From positions 11,670,741 through 11,734,740 of the forward strand of contig NC_080056.1 of the NCBI RefSeq assembly GCF_026212465.1: a stretch of 64,000 nucleotides of DNA, given 5' to 3'. The translations under genes were made by a program, and so were the position numbers. Positions 22,201 to 33,253 of the stretch are shown in pieces. This stretch comes from Amaranthus tricolor (taxonomy: Eukaryota; Streptophyta; Magnoliopsida; Caryophyllales; Amaranthaceae). The notes beneath the pieces were generated by a model that saw only the letters and a program-made list of their open reading frames with translations, made no database searches and was not told the DNA's origin. Position 1 is the stretch's first letter. Each line of letters opens with the position of its first letter.

Positions 22201-24404
22201 AGCATATGCCTTAGCGGGGTACGGGTCCCAACGACACTAAAAGTTAAGAGGAAGTTAATAAATTATGCAATATGCTAGTAGTGAGGTTAAGGAGTCGAGC
22301 ATTTACCTTGTCAGGGCGAATTAGATCCAGCTGATCGCGATAGAATCCCACACTAGATCCAGTGTGAGCCTTCATGCGTCGATCAAAAGACCACCAAGAT
22401 CCATGCAAGAGCTCGGGCGATGGAATGACAGGTGAAGCAACTGTACCACTGCCAACAATCCTCATTGGTTGCACAATAAGGATGTGCTCGTAAGCCCAAA
22501 GCTATGAAATGTAAACATAATTAATTACATGTAACTATTCAAACATATTAATAAATAAAAATTTGAAGTTAGTATTACCTGGAGAATAATTAGTGGTCTT
22601 GCCATCTCCTTCACGTTCTTTTTGGAGGCACCACATAGCCTCTTGTATAGGTGACCCAAGGTTGCAGATGCCTAACTGTATTTCTCAATGTGCTGTTGCA
22701 TCGAGTAACGTTAAGTATAGCAGTTGTACTTGGCTACTAGTCTTGTCGCCAAACAAGGCAGAACCAATCAGGTATGAGAGATATAACTTCATCAGCACCC
22801 TCAGGGAGGTGTGAGAATGTTTGCGCTAGCCACCTACAATACAACCCGCTCCCTCGAACTGCCTCAACGGGAGGTCGCACTCCTAGGACCCTCTCTATGA
22901 TATCTCGCCAGCTGCAACCAATAGTGGACACGTCATGTCCCACAATGGAAAGCCGTGTGAGTACAACTACATCTAAGAGAGTGATAATAGCCTCTCCCAA
23001 TGGAAGGTGGAAGGTGCGCGTCTCTTGACGCCAGCGCTCGACTAGAGCCGTGATCATTGCACGATCCACTCTCCCCTAAGTGGCGAGGTTGTAATCATAC
23101 AACCTCGCTTGCTGTATGTAAGGATTGATCCGTGCGTCAATTTCCCACGGAACAGAGTCAGGATGCCTAGTGTATATAGTGTCTAGGTTAGAGACCTAAG
23201 AGCAAAGATAATATATACTATAATCACACGAAATCATTATAACTAAGGCAATTCATTCAATAAATATGAGCTAAACCAATCTAGACATCCCATAGTACAC
23301 TACTCTTGTGATCTGCCTACATAGTGAGTACACTATGATCGTGAGGGCCAGGAGCTGCTGGATCCATCTCAACTACTATAGAGGAATGTTAGTGATTCAG
23401 TTTTATAGTGAAGTAGAGAAGCTTTGTGTTTCTATGAATTGTTAGGGAATTCGAAATTCGAAGTTTTAAACGTTCCATCTCTATGGCTTGCATTTGTAGG
23501 TGACATGACGAGGATGCAAGTGCTCTCATTTGCCAAAAGGTTGAAGCAAAGAATTGGGGAGAACTCTAGTGATTGTGAAACAAAAAGGGTAGTTTAGATA
23601 GTTGATCGAAAGTGTGAAAGATCATTGTGAAATAATAGGATAGTTTATATTATTGATCGAGGAGATCAGTGTGTTGATTATGTTTTGAAGTTAATATTTT
23701 CTATGATGTTGGAGTTCTTTGTGATGCCAGATACTAAATCTACGTGTACAACAACCCTTTAGTTTTGATAGTTTTCATGTTCGCAACTATTCACCATGGC
23801 TTTATTCGATGTTTCCGGCTATTCACCATGACTAAAACATGTATAAACAAAGTAAATTTAACTACATTGCAGCTTATAATAACAACATTTATCAGCTTGT
23901 AAAACATGCATATATCAGCAACAACCATCAACAACAACCACAAGTACATTTGTAAAATTAGACAACCATCAACAAAAATTACACCATCAACATTCAAGTA
24001 CATGTGTAAAATTACATACATATTACACATATAATATATCATCAACAAAAATTACACATATTACACTAGTGAAATCAACATTCAAGTACCTTAATTAGCC
24101 TATACGACCTTAGGTTGGAAGAGAATCTAAAGGATTGAAGTAATTTGTAAATGTAGAACCTATATTTGTATAAAGATGTCACAAAAACCCTAAAATTCAA
24201 TAAATAAACGCATAAATTAAAGATAAATTTACCTTAAATCAATCCAAAAATAATGACAGAACACTAAAAATATCTTAAGTTGGGAGAGATTTTGAAGAAT
24301 TGAAGGAATTAAACTTTTTTAATGGTGGAATTTGGAAGAGAAGTGTCGCTGTTTTTTTAGGGTTTTGAGAATTGGGGAAATGAGGGAATAAAGAAGGCAG
24401 TAGC

Positions 24405-24670
24405 TGATTTTAAGGTCGTATCTGTTTGCTATTAATAACAGCGAACAAAGAGGTTTGGTCAAAAATGGTCAAATTCTTTGTTCGCTGTTAGTAATATCGA
24501 ATAAAGATCTTGACCATTTTTGACCAAACCTCATTATTCGTTGTTATTAACAGCGAACAGTGCTGAACCTTTGAATTGGGAAAAAAGTACTTATTTTGGA
24601 AATAAAGTTTAAAAATTACTTATTTTTTGACTTTTTTTAATATTCTTTTGCTTATTCATTTCAAATTTTC
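24405..24670 (-). repeat. MULE 1 right terminal inverted repeat with palindrome array
   Basis: Mirror of the left repeat. Palindromes lie at about 24430-24458, 24477-24508 and 24533-24562, with the inverted spacers GGTTTGGTCAAAAATGG and CCATTTTTGACCAAACC. The outer end reads GCTTATTCATTTCAAATTTTC, directly followed by the target duplication. Confidence 0.82.
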
Positions 24671-24679
24671 GAAAACTAG

Positions 24680-27600
24680 AGGTGTAATTATATATTTAGC
24701 AGCTTCGTTGGCTCTAATATTGATATTTTGGACTTTGTATACTACCACCTCACTTTTAGTACTTTGTCTGTCTTGTTACAGAGAGTGACATGTGGAAGAA
24801 ATGTCACTATCAGCCGCACTTTCAAAAGGACGGAGGAGTACATGTGTCCTATTTAGTTGCGTACTTGCCAATGCACTAAACTATCCTTGACATCTCTAAT
24901 TGTGCATATTTAAAAATTATAATAAGTTGATATTAATTAAATTAATGATGAGATGGTTGAAACAAGTTTTACCTAACTATTTTTATTTTATAAATTTAGA
25001 ATAAAATACAAATTAAAGTGAATGATAAATACCTAAAAAAAAATAAATAAGACTTTATGTTCTAGTGGTATTGTGTGAGAAATGTTGCAATCAAGTAAAT
25101 GTTTAGAGTTTTAATTGTTTACGGAGCTCACTAAACTTTGAATGAAGTTACTAGTTGTTTGTGATTTCTCATGAAGTTCTTTGTCATTTGCTCAAATCTA
25201 GTGTAATAGTGCAGTAACCCTTTCTAGGATATTAATTACTACCATTTCATTCTTAATGTTATGTTTGGATTTTTTCATAGATATATAAAAGTTAAAATAT
25301 ATGTATATGGTATTTAATTAGATTTGTGTTAATGTATATATTTTAATATATAATTTTTATAATATTTATAAAATGTGTTTATAGATATTGAAATTTAAAT
25401 TATATTGAAAACTATGCATAAAGTCAATGTAATCAACAAAATACCGATCAAGTACTATTAACCCTAGGGAATGAATGATGATTCATATTTGTGAATTGTG
25501 AATTGTGATTTGTGATAATGTTATAAGAGAGTAGCTATTTAGGGATTGTTTGGTTGGGAACAAATAATGTAGTAGAATGGGAAATAATAGAGAGTAAGGG
25601 TAAAGATAAGGATTATAGTTATATATTATTTGGTATAACAATATAAGAGAAACACTTAAGACAACAACTACTTAAAAAAAGAAAATTTGTTACTTGACAT
25701 AAAATAATGGTAACAAAATAAAGATATTCATTTACCTCAAGAAAGGGATTGTGTTAATCTAATATTATACCGAACAAAATATATTAAGTGATGATAATTA
25801 AATCCTTTACTTGACATTAAAATGTTCATACCAAACATTATTAAAAGTGACCATTATGCAAAAGATGAATGAAAGAATTTATAAAGTTATTTTGGATGAT
25901 ACAAGTGAGGGACTACTTTGGGATCTTATTCTACTAAAACGATATAAAGTGGAAAATATGCCAAATTTTGTCTTCCATAAGCGAGAGAACATATGCCAAA
26001 CTTATCTTGTGCTCATATAAACTACATTAAGCGAAGACTTTAAATTTGTACATGTGTCACTATTTATTAAAAATTTCCCTAAAAAAAGAGCATTGATGTT
26101 GTCACTAACTCCATAGTTAGTCCTATATTTTAATTAAAAACTAGATATATAAAATTTAAATATATTATATTAAAAAAAACTTTTTTTTAATAATACCTGA
26201 TATTATAATAATTCAATAATATTTAAAAAAACTTAAATATATAACAATTTCAATTTATACACCTGAACAAGCCTAAATTCCATCTAAACAACGCCAAAAA
26301 GTATTATATTTTTTTTACTCTATTTCTTTTTATTTGTCTACTATTGATTTTTGAACAAAAATTTAAAAGAAGAATCTTTACTTATTATGAAACATTACTC
26401 ATTACTTTAAAAGGAAAAAAGGAAGATCCAATTCATTGTCTTGGAAAGTAAAATCAAAACACTTAGGGAGTGTTTTGTATGGGAAGTGGTAATGGAATAC
26501 GAAGGAAACCTACGGGAAAAGTTAAGGATTAATATTGTAGTATTTATTATTTAGTATAAGTGAGGGAAACACTTATTTTTGTTTCTCTTTCTAGCTGTTT
26601 GGTACATCAAATATGATTGCCACACATCAAAATTCATAAACTGATATTATATCATAATCAAGATTCATATCACAAGTTCGCATTCACTTGACATTTCAAT
26701 CCAACTACAAATAAAGGTGCAAAAACTGATTAGTAACATATTAAACCAGTAAAATTCCTACGACAAATTTTAAAGAAAACAAATATCACTTTTTTCTCGA
26801 AAAGATCAAGAACATATTGTTTCTTGAGATTCGGTTGAGCTTGAAAGATGACACGAAGCTTGTGTTCATCGGCCATATTCCAATTTCACTTAGAATAATA
26901 GCCACTTTTAAAGCTTCAGAGGGCGACAACACACGTCTGATTTCATAACCTCTTTCAAGGCATTATTCGCTTTATCTTCAATTTTTTGTTCTCTTTCCTC
27001 AAATTTTTCCTATGCACTAGCCATTGTCTCAAGATTAACATTAATATTCTCAAAAAATTTTCCAATATCCGTATTAGCATCATTAAGAGAAAAAACCAAC
27101 TTATCAACATTATTGTTAATAGCTTTGTTTAATTTCTTGAGCTTAGAATTTTTTTTAAAGTTGAAGTATCACATTATGGTTTGATGGAATGCTTTTTGGA
27201 ATGCATAGATTGAGTAGTCGAATGAGTTCTTATATCTCCTGTTGCTTTCCCTTTGGCATAAATGTTTCCAAATATGTCGTTTGTAAAGAAAAGATACTCC
27301 ATATAACCCCTTGACCTTTTTATGTATTTGTTCCAATATGAACATTACATTAAACTTTTCATGACTCCCAATCTTTTGTTTTAATAAATAGATATTCCCA
27401 ATAGCTTTCTTTTAAGAGCACTTCCGGTCTTTCACTAATGGATTCAAATTTCTTCACCATATCTCTTTATACTTTCCCTCTCATTCACATCATTTTTTGT
27501 TTCTAAACTTTCCCTACTCCAGTTTTATCCCATCAATGGAAAATAAAAAATTTCCTTCACCATTTTCTTTCCTACTTTTTCACTTTATCCCACATTATTT

Positions 27601-29367
27601 TCACTCTCTTCTCTAATTTCTAAATTCTCTTCTGTATATTTAAAATATTAAAAACTAGATATTTATTACATAGTTTATAAATACAATTATGACTGAAAAG
27701 GATAAAATATTTTAATAATAAAGACGTAATTCAAAATATTATTCAAAGGCATAGCCCAGCAAATAACAAGCACCTAGTCCAAGAACATGAGGAGAACAAA
27801 GATAAGGCAAGCCAAAACCAAGCTCCAACTCAAAGGGAACACAATGGCCTCGTAGATCACTCAGAATACTAAAGCAGCCATCAGAACATCGAAGTCACTG
27901 ACCAGCAGCATCCTGGCGATCAGGCCACCTAGCACCTTTGCCTGAGGACTAACCCTATGTGTCCAGAGATGAGTCAATCTAGAAAGGGCATCTTTGCACA
28001 CGGACCTAGCCATCAAGGGCCCAGGACCCTCCTAACGATTCTCACAGAGCCCTGAAAACGCCGCCCAAGGTGCCCCAGTTAGCTGACTAATACGAACAGG
28101 CCTCCTGAAGACTTAGGCTTATTTCTGTTTTTCTGTTTTTAAAAAGCTTGTGCTAGTAACGTGTTGTGAACTAGCTGTTAGATGTATAGAAAGCTATAAA
28201 TAGACCTCTAGGCCTTGTGTATAATCATTCAACTTTGATTAATTCAGATTTCATTTCATTCATTCCAAGTGCATTGCTGAGATTCATTGCTTCCTTCTTC
28301 CTTGTGTGTTTGCGTGTGTAAATTCAATCAACCTAAACCAAGAGAGTGTGAAACACTCCAAAATACTAGATTGTGGAACAATCTAGTGTACAACCTTTCT
28401 ATCCAGTGAGTGGAACTCAGGAGGAAACGCGTGGGAACATCCTGAGTGGTGAGTGAAGCCGGAAGAGGGAGACCCACAGGTTGGCCTGAGAACCAAGAAT
28501 TGGTTTCTTGGGTAATTTGGTGATCGTAGTGTGTGTTCCAGTGTCAAGCAATCTGTCTCCAAATGAAGGGGCTGATTGTGTGCAAGGTTGTGAGTCCAGA
28601 GGACACAATCTTGGTGCATATGGTTAGTTAAAAGTTGAGATTATTTTAGAGAAATTAGTGAAAAATTAAATTATTTTAGATAATTTTTTTTTTGATTTTT
28701 TTTGCTTAAGTGTAAAATTATCTATCTATCTATCTATACAATATACTAATGATGAAACGATTAGGACACATGTCCACTTTATAATAAAAATTTTCCGCTC
28801 TTTTCATTTTCTTATTAGGAAAATATTGTTTAGCATATTATGTAATATCTTTCTGATTAGATTTGTTTAATTGATTAGTTACAAAAGATTTTAAAACTTT
28901 ACCTTATTTACTAATTTTTTACCATATACAATCATATAAAATATGTAATATCTTTTAATTACAATGGATAATTATCAAATAACATATTAATTATTTATGT
29001 AAATTATTAATTTTCATTAAAATAAATTTGTAATAAGTTAAGAAAAGAAAATAATTTTAAAAGTTTTTCATAGATAATCCTATATATTACTTACATGGCT
29101 ATATTAAAAAAATCGCATAAATTAAATAGATTACACATTAATTATTTAAGTAAACAACAATTAGTAATTAGGATAAGATATCGGTGAAATAAATTTTCGA
29201 TGATAATTTTATCACCTATGTTTGACAAGTTTATGATACATAAACACTTGAATTAAGTTATATGTTAATTATTATAGTAAAAAAAAAATATGTTCTTTAG
29301 GCTTAAAACTTATTTTAAGGTTTTTCAAAGACATTGAACATTTAAATTACTGTTCTATTATGTTTTT
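24680..29367. other. AT-rich intergenic spacer with repeat scraps
   Basis: No gene recognised. It begins with TE-like scraps, including a GGACGGAGGAGTA end at about 24825-24838 of the type seen in Stowaway MITEs, with no partner found. Two blocks near 25545-25640 and 26463-26640 share a theme (TTTGGT/TTTGTAT, AGGATTA, a TTATT-TGGTATAA-like run) and may be copies of a small non-autonomous element. The short frame 25811-26020 has no domain. Confidence 0.45.
28080..28640 (+). mobile_element. Copia LTR-like remnant
   Basis: LTR-like promoter organisation: GAAAGCTATAAATAGACC at about 28186-28203, then a region rich in TTCATT/CATTCC, then a stretch with AGTGTGAAACACTCC and two copies of an ACAATCTAGTGT-like motif. 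No second LTR, primer site or duplication was found, so it is a solo or truncated LTR at best. Minus-strand open frames here (28383-28619) are taken as shadows. Confidence 0.35.
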
Positions 29368-29709
29368 GGGAAATTATCAATGGTACCCCTAAGTTTTTTT
29401 TATTATCAATGGTACCCTTGTGTTATTGAGAGTTTTACAACCGTAACCTTTTCTAAATTTTTTCCGTTCAAAATCGTCCAAAACCGTTAGCTTTTTTTTC
29501 TTTTTCTTTTATTTTTCAATTTAAAACATTAAAAAAATTAAAAGAAAAAGAAAAAAAGCTAACGGCTTTTGATAATTTTGGACGGAATAAATTAGAAAAG
29601 GTTACGGTTGTAAGACGCTCAATAACACAAAGGTACAATTGATAATCGAAAAAACTTAGGGGTACCATGGTAAAGTGCAAAAACTTAAGGATACCATTGA
29701 TAATTTCCC
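29368..29709. mobile_element. MITE with full-length inverted repeat (hairpin)
   Basis: Ends GGGAAATTATCAATGGTACC and, on the other strand from the right, GGGAAATTATCAATGGTATC. The two arms (for example AAAACCGTTAGC with GCTAACGG, and GTAACCTTTTCTAA with TTAGAAAAGGTTAC) pair along nearly all 342 bp around a centre near 29528. No convincing target duplication was seen, so the superfamily is open; GGG-starting ends and CCGTTAGC arms would fit a MULE-type MITE. Confidence 0.68.
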
Positions 29710-31587
29710 TATTTTCTATGTTTTTTTTTTATTATTTTATGTATGTACTTATAATCTATATTATTTAGTGTTTAGTACATAATTTTATGATTATGTTTTA
29801 TATAGTAATATATTAATAATATGTATCTCAATCTAATAGAGTAATAATAATACATTTAAAGTTTTTGAAACAAATTAATTTATACTTTCAATATACTTAA
29901 GAAGTTTAGAGTCATATAATAACTTAATTATACATGTAGGATCATTAAAAATAATTCATAAATCGTACTTGGTACGGGAATTTATCTAATTATTACGTAT
30001 GGGAGTATGTTGAAAGATTTTTTTTTTTTTTTCCAAAAAATCAGTTTGGAATTGTGACTCAGAAGTCACAATTACGGTTCTTTTAAGAAAACATTTGTTT
30101 CATATCACGATTTTTCTAATTTTAGAAACCTTTTTACATTGTGAATTACTATTCCGATTAGCAATATTACGTAAAATATAATGTATAGAAATATGTAATT
30201 GTTGCTAACAATATGGGTGTTCATAGGTAGGTACTCAAATTTTTTATACAAAAATTAGTGGGTTACCCCAAATTTTGATAGGTGACAAGTCCGACCCACA
30301 AGCATGGCTGGATTTAATTAGCTTTTTGCGCCTGTAAGTGAGGGTACATACATTTTAATATATATGATAAAACTATCTAATCTATAATAAAAAATTACAT
30401 TATGTAAAAATTTTTGCAAAAAACTACCTTGTATAATACAATTCTTTGCAAAACACTACCTTTTAACAGATTTTAACAGTTGACCGTTAAGTTTGGCCTT
30501 TGACCGTCACGTGATAGTCACGCGACCCTTAAAAGAGACCTTCTTCTTCATTTGATGAAGCTTCCATGGCTGCAAGTTCTGCTTCTTGCTTCAAAATTGA
30601 CATTTCCATTTGCATTTGAAGGTTCCTCTAATCATACTAACCCAATCCATTTTCGTATAAATTTGAATGCCATTAAAAACAAAATAAAAAAAAATTATAT
30701 AAAAGAAGGAAAATTCGAAACACAATTCTTTCTTCACGTCATTTGGTGTTTTACCAAATTCAACATCAAGATTTAAAAGTGTGATTTTGGTATAATTCTT
30801 TTTCGGAAATTTGTTTTTATTGTTTGAATTGGATTAACCAACATTTAGATTGTTGTTTGATTGACTATTTTAAACCCAAAAATGCAATTTCATTTTCGTT
30901 TTTCAAACCCTAGATTTTTCCCCAATTTGATTGAATTCATGAACTTTGTGAAATTTCTTAATTAATCATTTCTAAACTATAATTTTATGATAGTTATACG
31001 TTTTGCCCTTATTTTGGAAATATAATTTGATTGAACATATATATAAATTTGCAGAAATATTAAAGATTGAATTCGGGATTAACCATAAATGATTCTAATT
31101 TTTGGGTTACTTACTTAAGAACATCATTGTCCAAATGATGACCGATTTTTACAAGTTAATTGCTTCAGAAAAAAATTAAAATTAAAAGTGAATATTAAAA
31201 AATATTCTTATTTGATTTCATTTTCTAAAAAGTTAATTTTTTATAATTTAATTTTATATTTACTTTTATTTTAATTTTCTATGAAAATTGACTTGTAATA
31301 TAGGTTATAGGGTTACTTTGGTGCATTCTTAAAAAACACCTTATATAGTTAGGATTATTCATATTAAATCAAAAGTTAGGATTAATGTAAGAAAATCAGT
31401 AAAAAGTTAAATTATTCTAGGTAATTTTTCTTAATCTTTCTATTTCATCTTTCTTATGCCATTATATTTTTTACTTCATTTTTCATATGTTTTGTTTGAT
31501 TTTTATTTTATTAATAAATATTTACCTTCATTTGTATTATTTAGTATTATAAATATTTATCTTCATTACAAGCATACCCCGAGTTAC
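29710..31587. other. AT-rich intergenic spacer
   Basis: No gene recognised. Near 30410-30540 is a motif common in plant repeats (GCAAAAAACTACC, TTGACCGTTAAGTTTGGCC, GACCGTCACGTGA), probably one end of a decayed element whose other end was not found. The frame 30552-30776 has no domain. Confidence 0.45.
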
Positions 31588-31592
31588 ATTAG

Positions 31593-31892
31593 TATTAAAG
31601 GTATAGAGTGCACACCATGGATGACTTACTAATGAAGAAGAGAGGTTTTTAGAAGAAAGAAAGAAAGAGCTATTATTATTGATTATTATGAATTACAAAG
31701 TACAGGAGCACTTATATGATAAATATCAAGAGACCTAACAAACTTTGCTAAAGGAAAAAAACAAACTGGAAGGCAATAACAGACCACTAGCTGACGTGTA
31801 CAAAAGAATAACAAACTTAAAGAAAAAGATTTAAGTAATAGAGTCATCTAGAATGGGTTATGTACTGATAGCCTTGCCAATATTATCAATAG
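31593..31892 (-). repeat. 3' LTR of nested copia element
   Basis: Matches 52715-53025 with about a dozen differences over 300 bp. It lacks the first eight LTR bases next to the polypurine tract. Confidence 0.85.
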
Positions 31893-31957
31893 CCCCCTTC
31901 TCAAACTTGGGTGTATGTCAATGAGGCTTGGAGAGCAGCGGTTTGGACAGTGTGGAG

Positions 31958-33253
31958 TAGGGATGGTCATGGGGCGGGTCTGGCCAGACCCGGATCCGGA
32001 CCCTATTATTTTTTTTGGATCCAGACCCGGATCCGGACCCTAAGGGTTTAAAATTTTCAAACCCAGATCCGGACCCTACGGATCTAACGGGTCTAGGGTC
32101 CTTAATGGGTCCTTAATGGGTCTTATACAAAGCCTCTTTAATTTGTCAAAATTGAACCTTTTTCGACTCTTTTTGTATTTTTGTAAGCAACTTATTATCG
32201 TATTACAAACACTTGTTCGAGTCCATGAAATTCAAATACAAAATAATTAATATAACAATAAATCTAAATTTTTATTCAAATCAAATCAAATGAAGAAAAC
32301 AATACTACACCAAATTAAATTAATATAAGAGAAAAATAGAGATGAATAAGAGATTAAGAGGGCATACAGTGATACAGACAGTCACATACTTGTTGACATT
32401 AATTATCAATCAACCTTATTTTATATATTACAATTGATGTATAAGAAAAATTATATATATAATAAAACAAAAATATACACTTAATCTATTAAATTCATCA
32501 ATCCAATTAAAAAATAAATTAATAAAACGGTGAGTTCAATACTAATACCAGTAATAATCACCACTTTCTCTTAGAACTTAAAATGGCAGCACTCAATTCT
32601 ACATCCTACAATACTCTGAAATCTGAATCCTTTCCTGCAAAAATCTAATACTTCAAAACAACACCCAAAATACATTCAAAATGTTCTTATTCCGCCATCT
32701 ATGTCTCTTAATGTGACTCTAATTAAGACTTCAAACAGAAAAACATGGAAAAAGAAAACTGGTTTGGTGATGTCGTTAATGGCGATGGCTGGAATTACCC
32801 AGTACCCAAATTAAAGAAAAATTAAACAAAACCAAAGAAATGGAGTACCTAGAGTCTCGATTGAAGTGGAGAAGACGGCTGACGATGGCGATGGTGATGT
32901 CGCAGAGGCGGAGGACTAGAGGACGAGGTTAGAGGAGAAGAGAAGCTAGAAAGAAAAATTAGGGTATTCGAGGCTGCTTGCCTGCTTTACTGGATTTGAG
33001 AATGAGAATGCGCCACGCCCACGCCATTCATAAATCATAATATCAGAAATTTAAAATATAAAATTTAAAAGTTTAGGGTCCGGGTCCGGGTCCGGGTCTT
33101 CACCTTAGGACCCGGACCCGGACCCGTCAGAAATTTTTTGGATCCAGACCCGGATCCGGATCCGATGGGTCTCAAAAATTAAGACCCAAACCCTTATAAA
33201 AGGGGTGGGTCCGGGGCGGGTCCAACAGGGTCCTGGACCCATGACCATTCCTA
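31958..33253. mobile_element. Non-autonomous hAT element inside the copia 3' region
   Basis: Inverted ends TAGGGATGGTCATGGGGCGG (left) and, from the right on the minus strand, TAGGAATGGTCATGGG. They are flanked by a perfect 8-bp duplication GTGTGGAG (31950-31957 and 33254-33261), the hAT hallmark. The subterminal regions are rich in GGGTCCGG/CCGGACCC and ACCCGGATCCGGA repeats in inverted arrangement. No transposase was seen in 1.3 kb. It lies just beyond the end of the copia RNase H, whose frame runs on into it. Confidence 0.9.

Larger units (their letters stand above)
17447..23367 (-). pseudogene. Plant mobile domain (MAIN-like, aminotransferase-like) gene, broken
   Basis: On the minus strand the product starts near 23367 (MDPAAPGPHDHSVLTM) and meets a stop at once. 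It resumes with WEIDARINPYIQQ, has a TAG at 23076-23078, and then shows the PMD signature DRAMITALVERWRQETRTFHL and LPLGEAIITLLDV (23069 to about 22980). Later pieces read LGHLYKRLCGASKK (about 22650), LWAYEHILIVQPMRI (22500-22440) and KNWTEINGRHI, which stops exactly at the LTR insertion and continues beyond it as ARWDYRLELLAQG (18029-17990). The C-terminal part ends at 17447. The family is known from MAIN and MAIL1, nuclear proteins needed for meristem function and transposon silencing in Arabidopsis, and from transposons. Two nonsense codons and the insertion make it dead. Confidence 0.8.
16866..24670. mobile_element. MULE 1: Mutator-like element carrying a PMD gene
   Basis: Both sides carry the perfect 9-bp duplication GAAAACTAG (16857-16865 and 24671-24679), the size typical of Mutator-like elements. 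The ends are inverted repeats: left GAAATTTTGAAATGAATAAG, right end read on the minus strand GAAAATTTGAAATGAATAAG. Similarity continues inward for about 260 bp. Each terminal repeat contains three palindromes of type TCGCTGTTANTAACAGCGA. No mudrA-type transposase, SWIM zinc finger or DDE frame was found. The only coding content is a broken minus-strand plant mobile domain gene. A 3.9 kb LTR-type insertion (18035-21978) lies inside; without it the element is about 3.9 kb. Confidence 0.88.

Noticed and set aside
22593..23028. Plus-strand ORFs of 73 and 84 codons
   Set aside because: Antisense to the PMD exon; no independent support.
28383..28619. Minus-strand ORF of 78 codons with another in a second frame
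   Set aside because: Lies in LTR-like DNA, open in two overlapping frames, with no recognisable domain.
28718..28740. TATC repeat as a CRISPR or satellite
   Set aside because: A simple tetranucleotide microsatellite of about five units; no spacers.
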